DNA from: Pyrrhoderma lamaoense
Taxonomy: Eukaryota > Basidiomycota > Agaricomycetes > Hymenochaetales > Hymenochaetaceae
Assembly (NCBI GenBank): GCA_002794735.1
Contig: NBAZ01000016.1
Coordinates: 372,001-436,000 of the forward strand
Length of the DNA: 64,000 nt
Reading direction: 5' to 3'
A program made the translations under genes and the position numbers. This document shows, piece by piece, positions 12,878 through 24,603 of the stretch. Under the pieces are notes generated by a model that searched no databases, had not been told where the DNA came from, and saw nothing but the letters and a program-made list of their open reading frames with translations. How positions within the stretch are numbered: position 1 is the first letter of the stretch; every line of letters begins with the position of its first letter.

Positions 12878-13413
12878 GATCAAGGCTCTGCAGTCATGAT
12901 TGGTGATAAATTTGCTGTTCTTGCATTGTTTGGATTTATGCCTTGATGTTTACTAGTGAGGATACGCTTCTAATATATTTTCGAGTACACTTCAGTGTAG
13001 TGTACATGTAAATGCACATAATCTAGTGACTCGTGCCACTGTGTGGTGGGGAATATGGGGAAAATATAATATAATTAATTTCATAGTTGTAGACGTTAAC
13101 AAAATTCAAAAGGTCAAGGTAAATTGGATACTTACAACAGAGAGGAAGAGCTTTCAAATTAACATAATCTACTGAATAATTGCTTATATATTTCCTAGCA
13201 ATAGTTATATGATATTGTGCAAAGAAGACGTAAGCTAATTTATACTGTTATTGCATAAAATGAGCATAGTAATTCAAACTAAATTATGATAATTGCCATT
13301 ATTTTGCTACATCTGAGCATGCATATTTTGCTTCACATCGTGAGCTAGATTGAAGAATACTCAGAATGCATGTATAAATCACCTCTGATAGTGAAAAGTG
13401 AAATACCCGAATC
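12878..13413. other. Spacer between CBM1 gene and kinase K4
   Basis: About 540 bases, AT-rich, containing the CBM1 gene terminator region and the K4 promoter. No gene or repeat is seen. Confidence 0.4.
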
Positions 13414-15496
13414 ATGAGCAATCTCTTATCATCCTTGACAAAAAAAGCTAAAGAACGAGGAGACTTTATCGTCGGGTCATCAATCATAAGTGGGGCTTGG
13501 TCAACAGTCTACGTAAAAGTTCCCATATTTCCCTACTCCCTGACAATTGAACTTACTACATGATAGAGATGTAAAGTTAAAGACGCATGCAAACAAAAGT
13601 GGTCAAAACTCAGTGAAGAACAACAAAATTCATTGGCGATCAAAATAATTCCATGCTATAAGTCTGACAAACATAAGGTGACTGCGGAGAATGAAGAAGA
13701 AGTCGTGCGACTTATTCCCAGAGATAAAGGTCTTGTAAGTGCTCTGTTTCTGGGACTGTGATTGCGTTGATCAATACTTAACAATGATCTATTCCATACT
13801 CTATGTAGGTGAAAGTATATGATTATTTTCGTCACTCCACTGAAAAAGGAGAAGAACTCTGTATTGTTATGGAATACATGGGAGGTGGAGAGGTGGGCAA
13901 TTTAGTGGGACTGTTCTCCAAACCCAGCGAAGAAACTGTCAAACGGGTAATGCTGTATGTGATTTCTCGTTCATCATGTCAATAGTCTCAATCAGCAAAA
14001 CAAAATACAGAGGAGCAACAAGTGGTATGAAAGCTTTGCATAGCAGAAATTTAGTCCACCAGGATATCAAGTAGGGATAATATACATTTTGTCTGTACAG
14101 ATACTGAGTGTGTGTTGTAGGAAAGAAAATCTTTTGCTAGACACCAGTGTCCCGGCTCGGACAAAAATTGCAGATTATGGCTCGTAAAGTTCAAGTTCCA
14201 CTTTTATCTCCACCTCTCCCTCTTACAGGCTAACTATAACCTAATTTTTAGGGTTCATCGTATAACAAAAGATAAGCCTCAACCTGAAGTTCCAGAAGGC
14301 ACGTTTCAACTTTTCTCTCCAGAGAGGATTCGCTATCTTCTACGGTATTTTATGAAAGACTTTACACATCCTACTCAAGAAAGTAAAGATCATGTTAAAT
14401 TTGTGGCTGTAGCAGATAAGAAAGGCGATGTGTTTTCATTAGGGTTTGTCGTATATCTACTGCTCTGAGTCTGTAACGCTTACAACATATGTTTGGCCTC
14501 ATGTTCATAGAATTGTTGCGGTTGAGCTTGCGACTGCACAAGAGGTATTTGAATACGAAGGTTATAGTGTTAATTCGTATACGTCGATACTCAAAGAGAT
14601 GTACGATGGCCATCTGATCGAACGAATTGAACAAACCAACTGGTCCGAAAAAGGTCGGATTAATGTAGTAATTCTCAAATGTTGGTTACTTAGCATGATA
14701 ATATATACCTTCAGGGAAACAATGGTTGAAAGGTATGTTAGAACTCCATCCAGAAAGAAGATTCACTACAGAGCAAGCATATGGTCATGAGGTACGTTTA
14801 CACGTACACACTAATTCGAAGAGTTAGTAACCATTGTTATAGTGGCTACGGTCTGATTTAGACGCAACTATAACTCAAAGTCCTACACAGCAGGGTACAG
14901 CTCCTTCGAGGGGCCGTACGCCACGATTGTTGAACCCAGGTTCGTCCAAACCTGTACGTAGTGTCTCCCCAGTGGACGTAACGAGAAGAATACAAGAACA
15001 AAAGAGGGAAGTAGTGGCAAGCCCTAAGACAACAACCATTAAGGCAAATACTACTTCCTCATCCCCGAGTAGTAGTAATAACATCATCAAACCACCAGGC
15101 AATAATAACAATAACCTCATACCTCCAAGGATAACTGGTACTACACCACCAAAGAAAGCTATCAATACACCTCCAAAGAGAACAGCCACATCACTGTCAA
15201 GTAGCAGTAAAGCTGGTACACAATCTCCCCCACATATACAAGTTCAAAAAACCCGAGAAGAAAGAAAAACTAGTCGCACAAGTGTGAGTAGTTCTGCTGC
15301 AACTCCAACTCCTCCCACAGAACGGAAAATCCAAGTCCCACCTCGCAACCCAAAGACCGTTACCCCCCTACTCTTCAGAGGAAGTCAAAACCTGAAAGGG
15401 ACTCTAAAAGTGAGTTCATTGATGCTACTCTCTGTGGCTATGTCGTTTAATGACAATCATTAGGACCTAACGCAGCATCGTGATTCTTTGTACTAA
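13414..15496 (+). CDS. Divergent protein kinase, copy K4, with HQD and DYG motifs
   Basis: Fourth paralogue, with an open reading frame through all exons I could join. Start MSNLLSSLTKKAKERGDF. Loop region GSSIISGAWSTVY, ATP-lysine strand NSLAIKIIPC, alpha-C glutamates ENEEEVV, hinge LCIVMEYMGGGEV. The catalytic loop reads LVHQDIK (HRD to HQD) followed by ENLLLD. The metal-binding motif is DYG (TKIADYGS), as in K1. Then come GTFQLFSPERI, DKKGDVFSLGFV and a C-lobe end WLKGMLELHPERRFT. The last exons encode a Ser/Thr/Pro/Asn-rich basic tail, and the final small exon ends DLTQHRDSLY. The Lys and both Asp residues needed for phosphotransfer are kept, so activity is possible. It converges on the Dsc3 gene. 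Confidence 0.72.
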
Positions 15497-15976
15497 GTGA
15501 AAGTTATGTATACTCCCCTAGTATATTGCCATAACGTATATCAATGATATCAGTTCCAGTCAAACCGATTCGGGACTATATTTCTACCACATGCATATCT
15601 TTCTCGAGCAGATTCTGTTCCGTTTTAGAGATTTCACATTTTCCTTTAGTGTGTAAGTTAGAGTTTAATACCAAAGATAGAAAAAGGAAATTCAAGATCT
15701 AGTTATTCCGTATGTAATTTGAGCTGATGAAACAAGCTCTTATAACTATGATTATGGATAGAATTATAACCTAGTGGATAGAAACGGAGTTAAAGGAGAG
15801 AACTATAATGAGTGTGTAACGTATTAATTTACTTACTACATTAAGTTCCTAATAAAAACCTCCATAATCCAAAGGTTATATTTGAAATGAAACCGAGGAC
15901 AAGTGCCATTTGCATTTTCTTTCTATAGACATAGTGTTATCTTCTTTTATTTGGCCAAAAACAGGAGAATCGCATC

Positions 15977-17007
15977 TTACGAGAAAATCACGCTACTAGC
16001 CGCTTCTGAAGCTTGTCCGTTTTCCCAGAAAATCGCAGGTCTCGACTCGATAAGAAAGAAAAATGGGAGCAGGGGGAAGAAGAATCCAACCATCAAGCCC
16101 TGTAAGATTGTCACTGCAGACGTGTGTAGGACTTCAGACCCCCGCTACTGCTATCTAGAGAATCTATCCACTGCTCTTCTAGTACATGCGCATGCTCATC
16201 ATCTTCGGAACAGTGGGATATGTATAGAATCAAAAATGAGGTCATTTCGAACTTCTGTGATCAAGTCAAACGTACAGTCCTCATCATCACCGACAAACTC
16301 AGTATCGATGTAGTTTCCTGCTGACTGGCTATGAAACGTTCGGCGAAAACTTGCAATATCTTCTGCAGAAAATCCCGCAGCTGCTAGCCGATCGAATCCT
16401 CGGGCTGGTTTGATTTGTCGTTCCTTGTCACAAAAATCACTAGATAGCTATATTCGATGAATTTTAAACTTACTTGAACTCGTTCTTCATCCTTCTCTCC
16501 TTCAGTGATTTCTTCACCTATCAGGCAATGGAGCCAGATGGGTGACGAAGCTGAATTATGATCGGAAGCCGACACATCTGGTGCGCCTCTCCCTGATTCC
16601 GTATTCGAGACTTCATCATCACTCTTTTTATTTGCTGCCTTTTTGCTTCTACGCTGCTGTTTTTCAAGATTCTTTAACCAGTCAAAAAAATTCACGTTGT
16701 CAACCAGAATCTGACCAGCATGTATTAAACGTAGTCGCCGATGGCCAACCTGAGGTCTGTGTTCGCGAATCTATTATGGATTTATAGCCCTTCAGTGCGA
16801 AATCAACACAGCAGTGTACCATAGACGCGATACCTGTTGCTTGATTCTCCGCACTGTATCTTCCGTTTGTAGTGTAAGCGTTAGGTCGGACAGTCCATCT
16901 GTAAAGCGGATGATTAAAGGACGCTTCGTTAAGAGTTCAGCGCTATCATCATTTATTGGTTCTATCGCGCGCTGTTTTCCCTTGGCTTTTTCGCTGAGGA
17001 CGACCAT
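15977..17007 (-). CDS. dsc3: DSC E3 ubiquitin ligase complex subunit 3 (ubiquitin-like, membrane-anchored)
   Basis: Dsc3 belongs to the Golgi/ER-membrane DSC ubiquitin-ligase complex, which activates SREBP-type factors and degrades membrane proteins in fungi. The first exon (start at 17005-17007, MVVLSEKAKGKQRA) begins a ubiquitin-like fold (LIIRFTDGLSDLTLTL, then RLIHAGQIL). After an acidic and Ser-rich linker, SSPIWLHCLIGEE and the exon ARGFDRLAAAGFSAEDI form the second conserved block, followed by EEQWIDSL. The last segment gives a hydrophobic membrane span (LQGLMVGFFFPLLPFFFL). A single missing base in the C5 run at 16139-16143 (plus-strand view) separates the last two blocks. Restoring that frame gives a natural junction, so I treat it as a sequence error. 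It shares a promoter of about 110 bases with the monooxygenase gene. Confidence 0.85.
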
Positions 17008-17116
17008 TATAACAACGAGGAGCTAGGACTAGACTATTGTTCTTTCATATAGATTCACAACGGCCACCCTCGACTAGCGCTACTTGATCTGCACGGAGTA
17101 ATCTGACACGGAAGCC
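17008..17116. promoter_or_regulatory. Short divergent promoter region, dsc3 / monooxygenase
   Basis: Only about 109 bases separate the two start codons. Both genes must share this interval for transcription start, unless either one starts inside its neighbour. No specific operator could be identified. Confidence 0.4.
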
Positions 17117-19766
17117 ATGCCTGTCTTGAGTAAGTAGATCAATTAGATACATTACGTAAAAATAAATAAATCATCTTGCAACAGCATCAAATACGAATAG
17201 AAGACTTAATTGATTACTTTCTTACAACGATATAGATCATTGGTTCGTGAATCATGAATTTACTATTTACTCTAAGGTGCTTCTCTGGTTCTTCCTTCGG
17301 GTAAAGGGACCCTCAAATGCAAAAATTTCTGGCTTTCGGTTATGACACGGAGTCTTTCCATCTCTGGGAAATAGAATGTGTAAAAAGTCTTCACTTGACT
17401 ATTCTCTTGCAGTCACTTACTAACACCGCTTCTATCAGTGTTCGATGTCATGTGCTTAGAGACACCGTAGATACATACATATTTATAATTGAATGCCAAA
17501 GAGAAACACAGGAAGTTCTTCTCAGTAACATCTATAGTCCCAACCAGGTGTTTGACATGTCCCAAGCTCTCTCTATAGCTAATTCCTGGTTATCTGCCTT
17601 ACAAAATGCATTGAAAAATAGCGAGATCGACGAGTTCATTGAATGCTTTGAGCCTCAGGGATGGTTTCGTGACCTACTTATATTCAGTTCTGGCCTTGAG
17701 GCACGTCATGGACATCCTCAGATACGGAGCTACCTATCAAATGCATTCTCCCAACAAAAGCTGTCAGATCTCAAACTAGATGATAATCCATTTGGGCGTC
17801 CCCAAGAAACTGTATTTGGTCCTGGAGTACATATAGTCGAAATGTCTTTTGATTTTGAGATACCTCTTGGACTGGGAAAGGGATTTGCTAGAATAAGTAT
17901 ACCTAAAGAAGGGGAGAAGCCACGAGCTCTCGCTGCTCTCTTCATGCTAAACGATTGGAAAGCACACATAGAAAAGATAAATGAAGCCGGTGTATATGAT
18001 GGCCACAATTCTTCATGGAAAGAGATGCATGATGTGGAGATTGCAGAAACTGAAAAAGACCCCTATGTTATAATAGGTTTGTTTCCAATCCGTCACTAGT
18101 ATAACAGTGAACTGAGCTAGTGATACTCTACCGAAGTGGGTGCCGCACAGTCTGGGTTACAAGTTGCTGCCAGGTTCCGTCAGATGGGTCTCAAGACCTT
18201 AGTTATTGACCAGACTAGCCGTGTAGGAGACGTCTGGAGAAATAGATACCCTACTCTCGCTCTTCACACACCCAAATCTCATCACTGCCGTATGTCCCCT
18301 AATATACTTTTGACATTATCATCACATGCTTTAACACTAGTTTATATAGTTCTCTATCAACCTTATCCCTCAAATTGGCCAACGTTCACAGCGAAGGATA
18401 AACTTGCTAATTGGTTAGAACATTACGCAGATGCGCAAGAACTTGTGGTTTGGACATCTTCAACTATCGAGCCGACACCCACGTATAACACCAAGACCCA
18501 GCGCTGGGATATTGTCATTAATCGAAATGGATCGCTTGTGTCCCTGCGTCCAGCTCATCTAGTAATGGCCACAAGCTTATTTGGGGACCAAAGGATACCC
18601 AATCTTCCTGGAAAAGATGACTTCAAGGGGACCATTGTCCATTCCTCTACTTTCTCGGGTGGAGCTAGCTACGCTGGGAAACGTGTCCTTGTCGTGGGTG
18701 CTGGAAATAGCTCTGTAGATATTTGTCAAGACCTCGTTTTCCGTGGTGCTCAGGCCGTAACAATGTTACAGCGCTCAACAACTGCTGTCGTTTCCGACAA
18801 ATACCTCGCCTCGACTTTTGGGAATGCATTTCCGGAGAGTAGGCCAACTTATTACTCAGATTTGTCGTTTGCAGGAATACCTCTTGGGCTATTGGAAGAG
18901 TTTGGAAAGAGTGTGCAACCGTTCCAAGAAAAATTTGATGAGGAGCTTTTGTCGGGCCTCTCTAGAGCTGGATTTAATGTGAAATCTGGCCCAGACTTCG
19001 CGGGACAGTTACTAATGGTCTTTAATCGCTGTGGGGGTATGTCAATTATATCTGTCACCTGAAAATTGATTGATCTAAGACCTCTGCCAACAGGATATTG
19101 TAGGTCTTTTCACATCGGGGCTTTGACAGGATAAAACTCATCCATACGTTTTATTGGTACCATATCATAATGAGTAGTCATTGATGTGGGCTGTGGGAAA
19201 CTCATTGCAAATGGAAAGGTTGCCGTAAAACAGGGCGTTGAAATTGACCATCTCACAACAAACACGGTCTTCTTCACCGACGGGACATCACTTGAAGTAG
19301 ACCATATCATCCTTGCGTAGGTATCTACCCATTATTTCCTTTATAGAACGATGACACAATAACTCTATAGTACGGGATGGTACCCCATCCGGGACAAGCT
19401 TCGTCGTCTATTTGGAGATGAAGTCATCGACCGTACTTCAGAGCTGTGGGGTGCCGATGAGTATGGCGAGATTCGTGCTGGTTATAAACCTTCTGGGCAA
19501 CCCGGGGTTCGTCATTCTTCTTAGGTTCCAGTGTTTTGGACAAAGAACTAAATAATGGAGTACTTTCATCTCCTATAGCTGTGGTTTGCCGCTGGGGACT
19601 TCGCGATTTCGCGTTTCTATTCAAAGCTTTTAGTGAGTTATACTAACCCCAAATCCTCAATTTCTTCCTCATTATTCATGATCAAGTGCTAACTACATTA
19701 CAGGCTTTGCAGATAAAGGGAATGGAACTGGGTCTTTTACCAGCGACTCAATACAGTAGTCTTTAA
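17117..19766 (+). CDS. Flavin-dependent monooxygenase with N-terminal NTF2-like region
   Basis: FAD- and NADPH-dependent oxygenase of the fungal FMO/Baeyer-Villiger-like group; the substrate cannot be told. The start ATG at 17117 (MPVL) precedes a phase-1 intron. The join through exon 2 into the main exon near 17547 is unresolved. An NTF2-like region (SIANSWLSALQNALK...WFRDLLIF) comes first, then the FAD dinucleotide fold YVIIVGAAQSGLQVAARF (GxAxxG variant) and NRYPTLALHTP. The FMO identity motif is FKGTIVHSSTF, and the NADPH fold is VLVVGAGNSSVDI. After short introns come GYFIDVGCGKLIA, ILATGWYPIRDKL, LWFAAGDFAISRFYS, and the end ALQIKGMELGLLPATQYSSL. The introns near 18300, 19040, 19095, 19315, 19510 and 19635 are supported by family-consistent joins. 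Confidence 0.82.
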
Positions 19767-20524
19767 CAGGAGTAGGGAAATAGTTTTTGGAACTGCTCGA
19801 TTTTTAGCTTTGAAAGATTTTACCTAATATATGTTAACAAGGGCGAACAAATCCCCCTTCTACTTTTCTTACAAATGAATTGATTCCTCTGGAACATATT
19901 TATTATACTCATTCACATAGTCGTACCGATTGATACATTTTTGTTGATGCTGCTGTTACACAACAGGTCAAAGACATACTTTCTGAGCGAAAAACCCATA
20001 AACCTAGTAACACATAGGAGGTGACACTTCACAAAAAAGGAGAGAAAATAAAGAGAGAGAGGGGAATCTGGGGAGATCACATAATTATAGGGAAGGTATT
20101 ACGTACACGTAAGTCCAGAAAATATGGTTCGAGAAAACAACTGGACAAACAAAGGGAAGAATGGTGAGGTGATGCATGTGTACTCATGCTGACAATGGGA
20201 AAAAATATGCGAGTCAAAGAAACAATATAAGGTCGCTACAGTTGCCCCCAAATGTGAGAAATCGGATATATGAAACGAAGTGGACATGAGGCATTTGAGA
20301 AAGAAATGTCCTAAGCAGACAATAAATAAGATGGATAACCAGAGTTAAACCTGCCGATCGCACCTAACGTGCATAACGGAGTCAAGAAAGTGTAAGCATT
20401 TCAAACGTTCTCAAAGCGTAACATTACAATCTAATTGTGAGGTAGCATCTATAAGTAAGATATTAATGCAATCTCAAACAGAAAGATGAGGTGGACTTAC
20501 GAAAAGTCATGGTGAATAAGACGT
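19767..20524. other. Convergent spacer without a gene
   Basis: About 760 bases between the 3' ends of the monooxygenase and the Ser/Arg-rich gene. The only open frames are short and lack family signals. No repeat was seen. Confidence 0.4.
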
Positions 20525-23500
20525 CTAAGGTCTAAATAGACCGGTCATTGTGCCTCTCCGGTCACGATTCGTCATACGAGTAGTACTGATGGTATTACTA
20601 TCCAAGGATGATCGGGTTCTTACTCCTATTCCTTCTGTATCCGATACAGAAACGATACTAGAGTTAGTCTTATGCTGTCGTATCTCTGACTCTAGTGCCG
20701 AAGTCGCAGAGATAGTCCGTTTTCTACCATCACGATCCATCTGTTCCTGAAGTTCAGCGGCAGCGGCCCCTGATGTACGTGAGTAAGTCCGTCGCATAGA
20801 CGTAGATGAACGTTGATTGGCAACAACTGGACGCTCAGGTGATGCCGAGGTGGTATTGACAGCTGTTGTCGGTTCACTGGATCCAATTGTCGGGAAGATA
20901 GAAGATGCGGTTGTACGTGCTGCAGACATAGAAGGGGCTTTTTGACGACGAGTTATGGACGCCTTTGAAGCGATTGAAGCAGAACGTCGGGTAAGTAATG
21001 ACTCCGAAGGAAGTGTAGGTAACGGGGGCGGCATAGCAAGAGTATTTGCACGTCGCGATGAATTAACCTGCTGACGGGCAGCCGCCGCCGCCGAGGGCGA
21101 ATCATTAGTCATGGTGATATCTTCTAACCTAGAATCCTGCAAGACATTTCTTGTCTGCAGGTCCCGAAAGTCCTGTGGTGATTCGACTCTACGAGAAGCA
21201 TTCAACGAAAGTCTGTTCAACTTCCGAGCAGAGATATCACTTTCACTTCTGAAACCCAACTCATCAACTTTTGATGAAGCGACAGATGGTCGAGAAGATG
21301 AAGAGTGCAACGAATGTACAGAGCCACTATGCACAGACGTGAAAGAGGTTGTTGTTCTCCCCATCTCACCAGATGACGCATCCCACCGTCTTTTACCATC
21401 TAGACTGCTTCGTCCGCCATCCGATGAAAGCTTCTCTTCAGATACTCGACTAACGCTTCCATTCAATGAATGCTCTCTTACTCCAACATCCGAAGCTTGC
21501 CGCCGAAGCATAGTGTCATCCAAAGAAATTGCCCGATTATGAACGCCTTCTGCCATTGATTCTCGTAGCACCTTACCCACACCGAGAAGAAACGAGGTCA
21601 TTGTTCTTACAAGTTCATCGCAAACACGTACGCTTTCTCTATATTCGGCACCAACATCTCTCCATAAAGATACTAGATCTATGGGTCGGCCATCCTCACC
21701 AACTTCTGCATCAATTTGTTCCTCAAGAGCATGGGCAGTACCTCTTCTAAGGAGCCCGTTTAATGTATCCGAAGCGTGAACAATATTATGTGCAGAACGG
21801 AAGAGCTCCGGAATAGTGACGGTTGTCGTACTACCCATTGAAGGTAAGCGAGATAGCTGTGATTCAAACATATTGAGGGAATCATGCATTAAACGAGTAT
21901 GCTCAGGTACATGCACTGGAGATGCTGAGGCAGCTGCTATGTTTAGTGGTGAAGGTGAAGTATTGGACGCCGTAGCTTGTCTCCCAAAAGCCGATGCACT
22001 GAATCGTTCATTTGATGCTGTAGAGGAGAGAGCGAACATGTTCCGAGACAAAGGACGACCAGGTACTTCATTATTTATCCTATCCATGTCAGGCGATTGG
22101 TAGGAGGGTTTATATGTTCTTAGCATAGGGGGAGCCGTTCGTGGTTCTTCTTGGTATGCTGACATGGACGTCGAAGGTCTTTCACGATCCGCTTGAGCTG
22201 ACTGAACACCTCTTTGAGCAACGGCATAGGGCTGATAGTTTGCGGGTGTACGAGGTTCAGAATATTGAATAACATCCGAGCTCATTGATCTGTCACCGGC
22301 ACGTGAAGCACTTCTTAGAACCTCTCCACGGTTGATGAGGGGTCTGCTTCCAACTTCACTGCTGATTCTGAGTCGGCGCCCTGCTTCTCCAAAAACGTCA
22401 TCGTCGTCGCGACGTCTAAGCAACCCAGCGGCTTTTAAACTTTCCCCTAGAACACTTCTACCTGGACGTTCATCGCTTCCACTTCTCCGATCTTGTGGTC
22501 TACCAGTATCATCATCAGAGAGAAGCTTCGGGGTGAAGTCACGTCTTGAGAAAGCCAGCGGGTCTGATGCTTCCGAGTCATTTCACGAATCGTGGAAATC
22601 CGATGTGGTCTCACGTGTGGTGACTGTGGAGAATCATTGGCATAGCGGTACGTGCAGAAGGTGAATCATAATTTGAGTGCGATCCAGGTGAACCGCGGTC
22701 GCGTCGAGGAGTTGCGGGAGGTTCTGGGAAAGACTAATGATAACGTAATTTTCTTTAATTGAAAGATTAAATCTTATCACATTTAACACACTTACGTCGG
22801 CACGGAGTTCGCGAGGCAAAGGTTGTCTACGTCTCGAATCTCCTGGACTGTGTCGTCGAGAATTCGCAACAGCAGCAAGAGCGGCAGCTTCAATATCTCC
22901 AGCCCGACTTTCTGGTCTGTATGTGCGCCTTTCATTTTTGTCGTCATCAGAAGGCTCGACTGAGCGCTCTCTAAGAGGAACCGAGAACCTTGATTTTGTT
23001 CAAAAGCAGTAGACCTTCGACGCTCCTTGGTATCTGATGTCAAAAAATGAGAACCTGTCGTAGAAGTCGGGGTTTCAGACAGGTCCTCAGAATCTGAGGC
23101 GCCCTTTTCATAACTTTCTCGTTCTGTCTCTGAGCCTGAGGCACGGGACATTGATTCGGAACGTCGCCGAGAACTGTAGCTTGCTACACGGGAAGATGTA
23201 CCAGTTGAATTAGATGGAGCAGGAGAGCGGCGTTTTGAAATTACAGAAGAGGGTCTTGAGAGACGTGAACCAGCTGAGATAGAATCTATCCTGCTGAGTA
23301 CCTAACATATAGTATATGAGCTCACGAGAAATGACAATAAGAGGAGAAAAATTTACTTGTTGATTGCGTTGTGCTAAGCTCTTAACACGTTGTAAGGCAG
23401 ACTGGTTCTCGTTAGACTTCGGCCCTTTGCCATCTAAGAGCCTCGCAGTGGAATCTTCATCATTTACACCATCCCCTTCATCACTTGGTGATCTGCTTGT

Positions 23501-23752
23501 TCTGCGTGGGCCATTCGAAGGTACCCCCTTACCATTTTGCATGAGTGAAGGAGGGAGTTCCACACTGTCCTGACTACTGTCTCCTCCGTTGCTACCACTC
23601 CCCGTTGAGTTCGTTGCTGGTGGAGAAGGTAGTCCCGACGAGCCTGGGCTACTAGGAGGTTCCGGGAGGTCTGGGAGTTGAGAGGAGTTACCAAGATATA
23701 TTGCAGAGAGTGGACGACGGTGTTTAGTGGCAAGTGGAGGGCGCGATGTCAT
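20525..23752 (-). CDS. Large Ser/Arg/Pro-rich conserved basidiomycete protein of unknown function
   Basis: Starts MTSRPPLATKHRRPLSAIYL at 23750-23752 and runs about 1,000 residues in four or five exons. Most of it is predicted disordered and full of Ser, Arg and SP/TP sites, which suggests a phosphoregulated scaffold. One segment looks folded and helical (about 21560-21870 on the minus strand): SLNMFESQLSRLPSMGS, IPELFRSAHNIVHASDTL, DLVSLWRDVGAEYRESV and LVRTMTSFLLGVGKVL. Frame breaks consistent with one missing base occur in the T4 run at 22994-22997 and twice between 22560 and 22690. Repairing the frame gives continuous text such as SRFSVPLRERSVEPSDDD. Function is not recognised. It diverges from the NTF2-like gene by 225 bases. 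Confidence 0.6.
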
Positions 23753-23977
23753 TTGAGAATGTTATTGAAGCACGGCCAGCCGACGTACATTAAGAAAGCG
23801 AAGAAGAGAGCGTCGGGGGCGCCGTCGCCGTCGAGGTCAACGGCGGAGGATGGTTTTGGTACGAGGTCAAGGGGCGTGGAAAGCGTGCGCGCGGTTGCGG
23901 TGAGGTCCTAAAAATGTAACTGACGACGACAACTTCTGCCCAGGGCCAAACAAGCTCCTTCCTTCAGTCTTCAGTCA

Positions 23978-24418
23978 ATGGAAACACTGCACAATAACCT
24001 TCTCAGCGCCGCACAGGCATTCTGCCACTCCTTTGCTCAGAAAATGCCTCTCGACGATGTTCTAGCGCACTTTGCGGAAAATAATTCCATGTGCGTGGAA
24101 CATGGTCTCACTCGTCTAGCCCCTTTTCTCGGTCGTCAATTCAAGGGCATCGAGGGAGCAAGGAAATATTTTTCTATCATATCAGATCTACTCTCTTATG
24201 AGAATATGCACTTCTCAAATTATATCGTGGACACACAAACAAAAAAAGTGTCGGTTAGGGGTCACGCAACCTTCACATGGAAGAGTACTGGTAACAGTTG
24301 GCAAGAAATTTTCACATACACTCTTGAATTCGATGAGAAAAATAAAGTGATGGTTTATGAAGTATGGGCAGACTCAGGGGCTGCATACTTGGCTAGTAGA
24401 GGTGAATTATCTCCATAA
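23978..24418 (+). CDS. NTF2-like / SnoaL-like small protein
   Basis: Single-exon gene of 146 residues starting METLHNNLLSAAQAFCHSFA. The size and pattern fit the cone-shaped alpha+beta barrel of the NTF2/SnoaL superfamily: N-terminal helix, FAENNSMCVEHGL, a helix with GIEGARKYFSII, then long beta strands (KVSVRGHATFTWKSTG, WQEIFTYTLEFDEKNKVMVY) ending EVWADSGAAYLA. Family members bind or isomerise small hydrophobic molecules, and the substrate here is unknown. It has no signal peptide. The AT-rich 3' end converges on the next gene with under 200 bases between stops. A related fold appears at the N-terminus of the nearby monooxygenase, but the sequences are not obviously close. Confidence 0.75.
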   Translation: METLHNNLLSAAQAFCHSFAQKMPLDDVLAHFAENNSMCVEHGLTRLAPFLGRQFKGIEGARKYFSIISDLLSYENMHFSNYIVDTQTKKVSVRGHATFTWKSTGNSWQEIFTYTLEFDEKNKVMVYEVWADSGAAYLASRGELSP

Positions 24419-24603
24419 AAATATAAAATAAAATAAAGACATGAAGCATAACGTATAACATGGATAGCCGGTGAGTGGTCATCAATTCATTACATGATAC
24501 CCTGTAGTAATTCTACACATATATGTGGTACATCCAGTGGACTCTGTATACGAGTATAATTTATAATGATGCTTGCAATATCAAGAAAAAATATCCAAAA
24601 AAG

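Noticed and set aside
16542..17320. Separate plus-strand ORFs over dsc3 and an ATG at 17317 as the monooxygenase start
   Set aside because: The first are shadows of dsc3. The frame after 17317 begins in what must be intron or leader, and its first 70 residues do not resemble the family.
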